A stretch of 64,000 bases of DNA from CAUZIZ01 sp965222655 (lineage in GTDB: Bacteria; Acidobacteriota; UBA6911; RPQK01; JAJDTT01): the NCBI GenBank assembly GCA_965222655.1, contig CBDCUP010000022.1, positions 1,875,999 to 1,939,998 of the forward strand. The letters run 5' to 3'. Below, in pieces: positions 61,536 to 64,000 of the stretch. The notes under the pieces are model-generated. The model saw nothing but the letters and a program-made list of their open reading frames with translations. It made no database searches and was not told where the DNA came from. Numbering within the stretch: the first letter of the stretch is position 1; each line of letters begins with the position of its first letter. Made by a program: the position numbers and the translations under genes.

Positions 61536-62876
61536 TCATCCGATCAGAATGTTGACTAGGATAGTGACGATAGCAATGGGGCAGGCATAGCGAATCAGAA
61601 ACCCCCAGGTCGCGGCCATGGTGAACCGAGGTCTGCCCTGTCCGATTTCTGCTAAAGCGTTCGTGATGCCCCACTTCCAGCCTACGAAGAGGCTCAATAG
61701 AAGGGCCCCCAACACCAGAGAAATATTTCCGAAGTAGCGGTCGACGACATCCAGCACCCCCGAGAATACAGGGACGGCGCCATTGGACAGGGCGCTGGGC
61801 ACACCCAGCAGGAAGACTGACAGCCCCATTACCAGAGCTGCCTTCGTTCTTGTCCAGTGCAGCTGGTCGATGGCGTAGGCAACCGCGACCTCCAACAAGG
61901 AAATAGAGGAAGTGAGGGCCGCAATCGCCAACAGGACGAAGAACAGTGCGCCGAAAACATGGCCTAAAGGAATGGCGTTGAAGATGTTTGGTAGGACGAC
62001 GAATATCAGGCCCGGACCTGCATCAGGGGAGAGTCCGGGGACCGAGAAGAGAGCCGGGAAGATCGCGAAACCTGCCAGAATCGCAATCAAGGAATCGAAG
62101 CAGCTTACGGAAACGGCGCTCGAGACCAGGTCTTCATCCTCCGAGATGTAGCTCCCATAGGTGATCATCGCCCCCATCCCCAGGCTGAGGGAGAAGAAGG
62201 CTTGCCCCAGGGCAGCCAGCACGACACTGAAGGTGATCTTCCCGAAGTCCGGCTTGAGATAGAAGAGCAGCCCTTCCCTGGCTCCGGGCAGGGTGACCGA
62301 TCTCAACACCAGAAGCAGAAGGAGCAATAGCAGCAGCGGCATCAGCACCTTGGCGGCTCTCTCGATGCCTCCTTGAATGCCTCCGGTCACGATCCAGACC
62401 GTCAACACCATGAAGAGCAAATGGTTACTCGTTACCGACTGCCCACTCTGAATGAAGTCCGTGAAGGTGGCTCGTATGGCATCGGGGTCGGCACCCTGGA
62501 GGGCCCCCGTGAGGGTCAGGGTGACGTACTTGAGGGTCCAGCCCGCGACTACACTGTAATAGCTGAGGATCATCAATCCGGTGAGCACGCCTAGTGCTCC
62601 TACGAATTTCCAGGGGGTTCCGGGAGCCAGTTTACGGAACGCTCCCATCGGGTCGCTCCTGGCCCGTCGGCCGATCGTAAACTCTGCCAACATGATGGGG
62701 ACGCCGATCAGGAGCACACAAGCGAGGTAAATGATGACGAACGCTGCTCCGCCGTTTTCGCCTGTCACCGTTGGGAAACGCCAGATGTTCCCGAGCCCGA
62801 TAGCCGAACCGGCGGCGGCTAGAATGAAGCCGAACTTCGATCCCCATTTACCCCTTTGGGATACTGGTTGGTCCAT
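61536..62876 (-). CDS. Neurotransmitter:sodium symporter (NSS), second copy
   Basis: This is a 446-residue protein with about 12 membrane helices. Helix 1 has FILAAAGSAIGLGNIWRFPT, the typical NSS sodium and substrate site. Other motifs are MILSYYSVVAGWTLKYV and GQAFFSLSLGMGAMITYGSY. It is distinct from the NSS at 59,439. The substrate could be an amino acid or, given the partner thiE, a thiamine precursor; the second idea is only from context. It is the first gene of the NSS-thiE-NSS-small-subunit run. Confidence 0.9.
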   Translation of the reverse strand: MDQPVSQRGKWGSKFGFILAAAGSAIGLGNIWRFPTVTGENGGAAFVIIYLACVLLIGVPIMLAEFTIGRRARSDPMGAFRKLAPGTPWKFVGALGVLTGLMILSYYSVVAGWTLKYVTLTLTGALQGADPDAIRATFTDFIQSGQSVTSNHLLFMVLTVWIVTGGIQGGIERAAKVLMPLLLLLLLLLVLRSVTLPGAREGLLFYLKPDFGKITFSVVLAALGQAFFSLSLGMGAMITYGSYISEDEDLVSSAVSVSCFDSLIAILAGFAIFPALFSVPGLSPDAGPGLIFVVLPNIFNAIPLGHVFGALFFVLLAIAALTSSISLLEVAVAYAIDQLHWTRTKAALVMGLSVFLLGVPSALSNGAVPVFSGVLDVVDRYFGNISLVLGALLLSLFVGWKWGITNALAEIGQGRPRFTMAATWGFLIRYACPIAIVTILVNILIG

Positions 62877-62929
62877 GGGTCACTCCAGTCGATCAGTGAA
62901 CTGAGTAGCGTATTCAGGTTGCAGAGTAC

Positions 62930-63310
62930 TTGGTCCCGCCCTCGGGAAGCAGCAGCCCCATTTGAGAAAGAAACTTTGCCCGATTTCAGGAGGCATCTCC
63001 TACGCCGAAGGCGTTACTGCGCGTAGCCCAGGGTTGCAATGCGAAGCGAGCTACCCTGGGTTCAAGCCGCCTGCCTTTTCTACGCTGAAAGCGTTATTGC
63101 AAGCGCGTTTCCGGTCGGCAATAACCCCTTCGGGGTAGGGCGCTTTTTTTCAACGACCTTGACCCAGGGTAGCTCGCTTCGCTCCGCATCGCCAACCCTG
63201 GGCTACTCGCAATAACACCTTCGGTGTACGAAGATGTCTCACGTATTCCCATCCATTGCCAAATCAATCGTTTACGTCTTTCTTGCGCCTGAATCTGCCA
63301 ATGAAGTTTC
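62930..63310. repeat. Mosaic repeat, module C, unoccupied copy
   Basis: This is the inverse of 28,218-28,500 and continues across the site that is interrupted there: CGCCAACCCTGGGCTACTCG (63,189-63,208). It includes CTACGCCGAAGGCGTTACTG, TAGCTCGCTTCGC arms, GGTCGGCAATAACCCCTTCG and the shared GAGAAAGAAACTTT linker. It fills the whole gap between the NSS gene and accC. It contains candidate targets for the IS110 element. Confidence 0.85.
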
Positions 63311-63313
63311 TTC

Positions 63314-64000
63314 TCAGTTAGAGAACCGCTCCAGGAAGGAGGTCCCATAATTACCCGCCGCGAAATCGGGGTCGTCCAGCACCCGTCTATGCATGGGAAT
63401 GGTAGTCTCAATTCCTTCGATCACGAAAGTCTCCAATGCCCGTTTGATTCGCGCGATCGCTTCGTTTCGGTCACGACCGTGTGCGATCAGCTTCGCGATC
63501 AGCGAGTCGTAATGGGGGGAAATGACGCAGTCTGCATAGGCCGCTGAGTCGACTCGAATACCTGGGCCTCCGGGGGCGTGGTAAGCCACGATCTGACCTG
63601 GGGAAGGAACGAAGGTTTCGGGGGACTCGGCGTTGATCCTGCATTCGATGCTGTGGCCTTTGAAGAGAATGTTGTCCTGCGAGAAGCCAAGTTCCTGGCC
63701 GGCCGCGACACGAATCTGCTCTTTGACCAGGTCGAGACCCGTCACCATTTCGGTGAGGGGGTGCTCTACCTGGATTCGGGTATTCATCTCGATGAAGAAA
63801 TAGTTTCCCTCCCGGTCGAAGAGAAACTCCACCGTTCCCGCATTCGTGTACCCGAGCTGGCGAATGACTTCGACCACCTGGCCTCCCAGCTTAGCCCGGA
63901 ACTCAGCGGAGACGGCCAGGCTGGGAGACTCCTCTATCAGCTTCTGGTGCCGGCGCTGGATCGAGCACTCACGCTCACCCAGGTGCACTACGTTGGCATG
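63314..64000 (-). CDS. accC: Biotin carboxylase of acetyl-CoA carboxylase (5' end outside window)
   Basis: The frame stays open to the right edge (codons for His-Ala-Asn-Val precede the GTG at 63,988), so the N terminus is beyond the window. About 228 residues are present. This is the later part of the ATP-grasp fold: CSIQRRHQKLIEESPS, GTVEFLFDREGNYFFIEMN, TRIQVEHPLTEMVTGLDLV, GHSIECRINAESP and DSLIAKLIAHGRDRNEA. The catalytic Arg of NTRIQVEHP is present. The enzyme carboxylates biotin on AccB, the first step of fatty acid synthesis. Confidence 0.95.
   Translation of the reverse strand, partial: HANVVHLGERECSIQRRHQKLIEESPSLAVSAEFRAKLGGQVVEVIRQLGYTNAGTVEFLFDREGNYFFIEMNTRIQVEHPLTEMVTGLDLVKEQIRVAAGQELGFSQDNILFKGHSIECRINAESPETFVPSPGQIVAYHAPGGPGIRVDSAAYADCVISPHYDSLIAKLIAHGRDRNEAIARIKRALETFVIEGIETTIPMHRRVLDDPDFAAGNYGTSFLERFSN

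Noticed and set aside
61529..62930. TPP riboswitch in front of the thiE operon
   Set aside because: I looked for CTGAGA and the paired ACCTGATC-like core upstream of the first gene at 62,877-62,930 and between genes and did not find them.

Overview
The window looks like a piece of a moderately GC-rich Gram-negative chromosome, most likely an acidobacterium or a near relative. The evidence is the mix of planctomycete-type cytochrome c / DUF1549 / DUF1553 proteins paired with DUF1501 proteins, BNR sialidases, Tat-type leaders on putative sugar enzymes, and a housekeeping block (yceD-rpmF-fabD-fabG-acpP-fabF, pgpH-ybeY-CNNM-ribD). The taxon is an inference from gene content only.

Layout. 1-5 kb: the 3' part of an isochorismatase-family hydrolase, a truncated and a full BNR sialidase, a mosaic repeat, and a DDE insertion sequence sitting inside that repeat. 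5-13 kb: two tandem pairs of secreted heme-c/DUF1549/DUF1553 and DUF1501 proteins. 13-18 kb: a decayed VapBC, a C45 acyltransferase-like protein, a galactonate-dehydratase-like enzyme, a third sialidase and an intact FitAB/VapBC-like toxin-antitoxin pair with a perfect palindromic operator. 18-26 kb: an SSS-family symporter and a divergent pair of heme-c proteins carrying squalene-cyclase-like repeats. 26-32 kb: an IS110 element, an MFS transporter and an IS91-type element. 32-38 kb: iolD, a MerR-type regulator, panBC and sppA. 39-43 kb: a garR-like dehydrogenase, a family-2 glycosyltransferase, DUF547, DUF423 and a thioredoxin-like gene with an in-frame UGA. 43.9-57.8 kb: surE, a YqaA-like membrane protein, tRNA-Pro, acyP, a TPR protein, tRNA-Arg, dgt, the fatty-acid cluster, pgpH, ybeY, CNNM and ribD. 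58-64 kb: a Crp-type regulator, two NSS symporters around thiE, a 35-residue NSS small subunit, and the 3' part of accC.

Two results stand out. First, the IS110 element (about 26,551-28,217) has a readable bridge RNA. Its upstream non-coding end folds into a 5' hairpin, a target-binding loop and a donor-binding loop. The guides match the actual target and donor sequences, and an unoccupied copy of the target repeat at 63.0-63.2 kb confirms the insertion point and the CT core. Second, the gene at 42,089-43,162 is open across a UGA placed exactly where a redox Cys belongs (WASW-UGA-GCR), with a bacterial-SECIS-like hairpin 20 nt downstream. It is therefore a candidate selenoprotein.

The intergenic spaces are filled by a modular family of palindromic repeats that recur at least eight times, serve as landing sites for two insertion sequences, and supply the last codons of some genes. 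Three genes have 14-bp-period tandem arrays starting at or next to their stop codons. Boundaries of the IS91 element, some start codons and all functional assignments rest on reading motifs by eye; no database search was possible.
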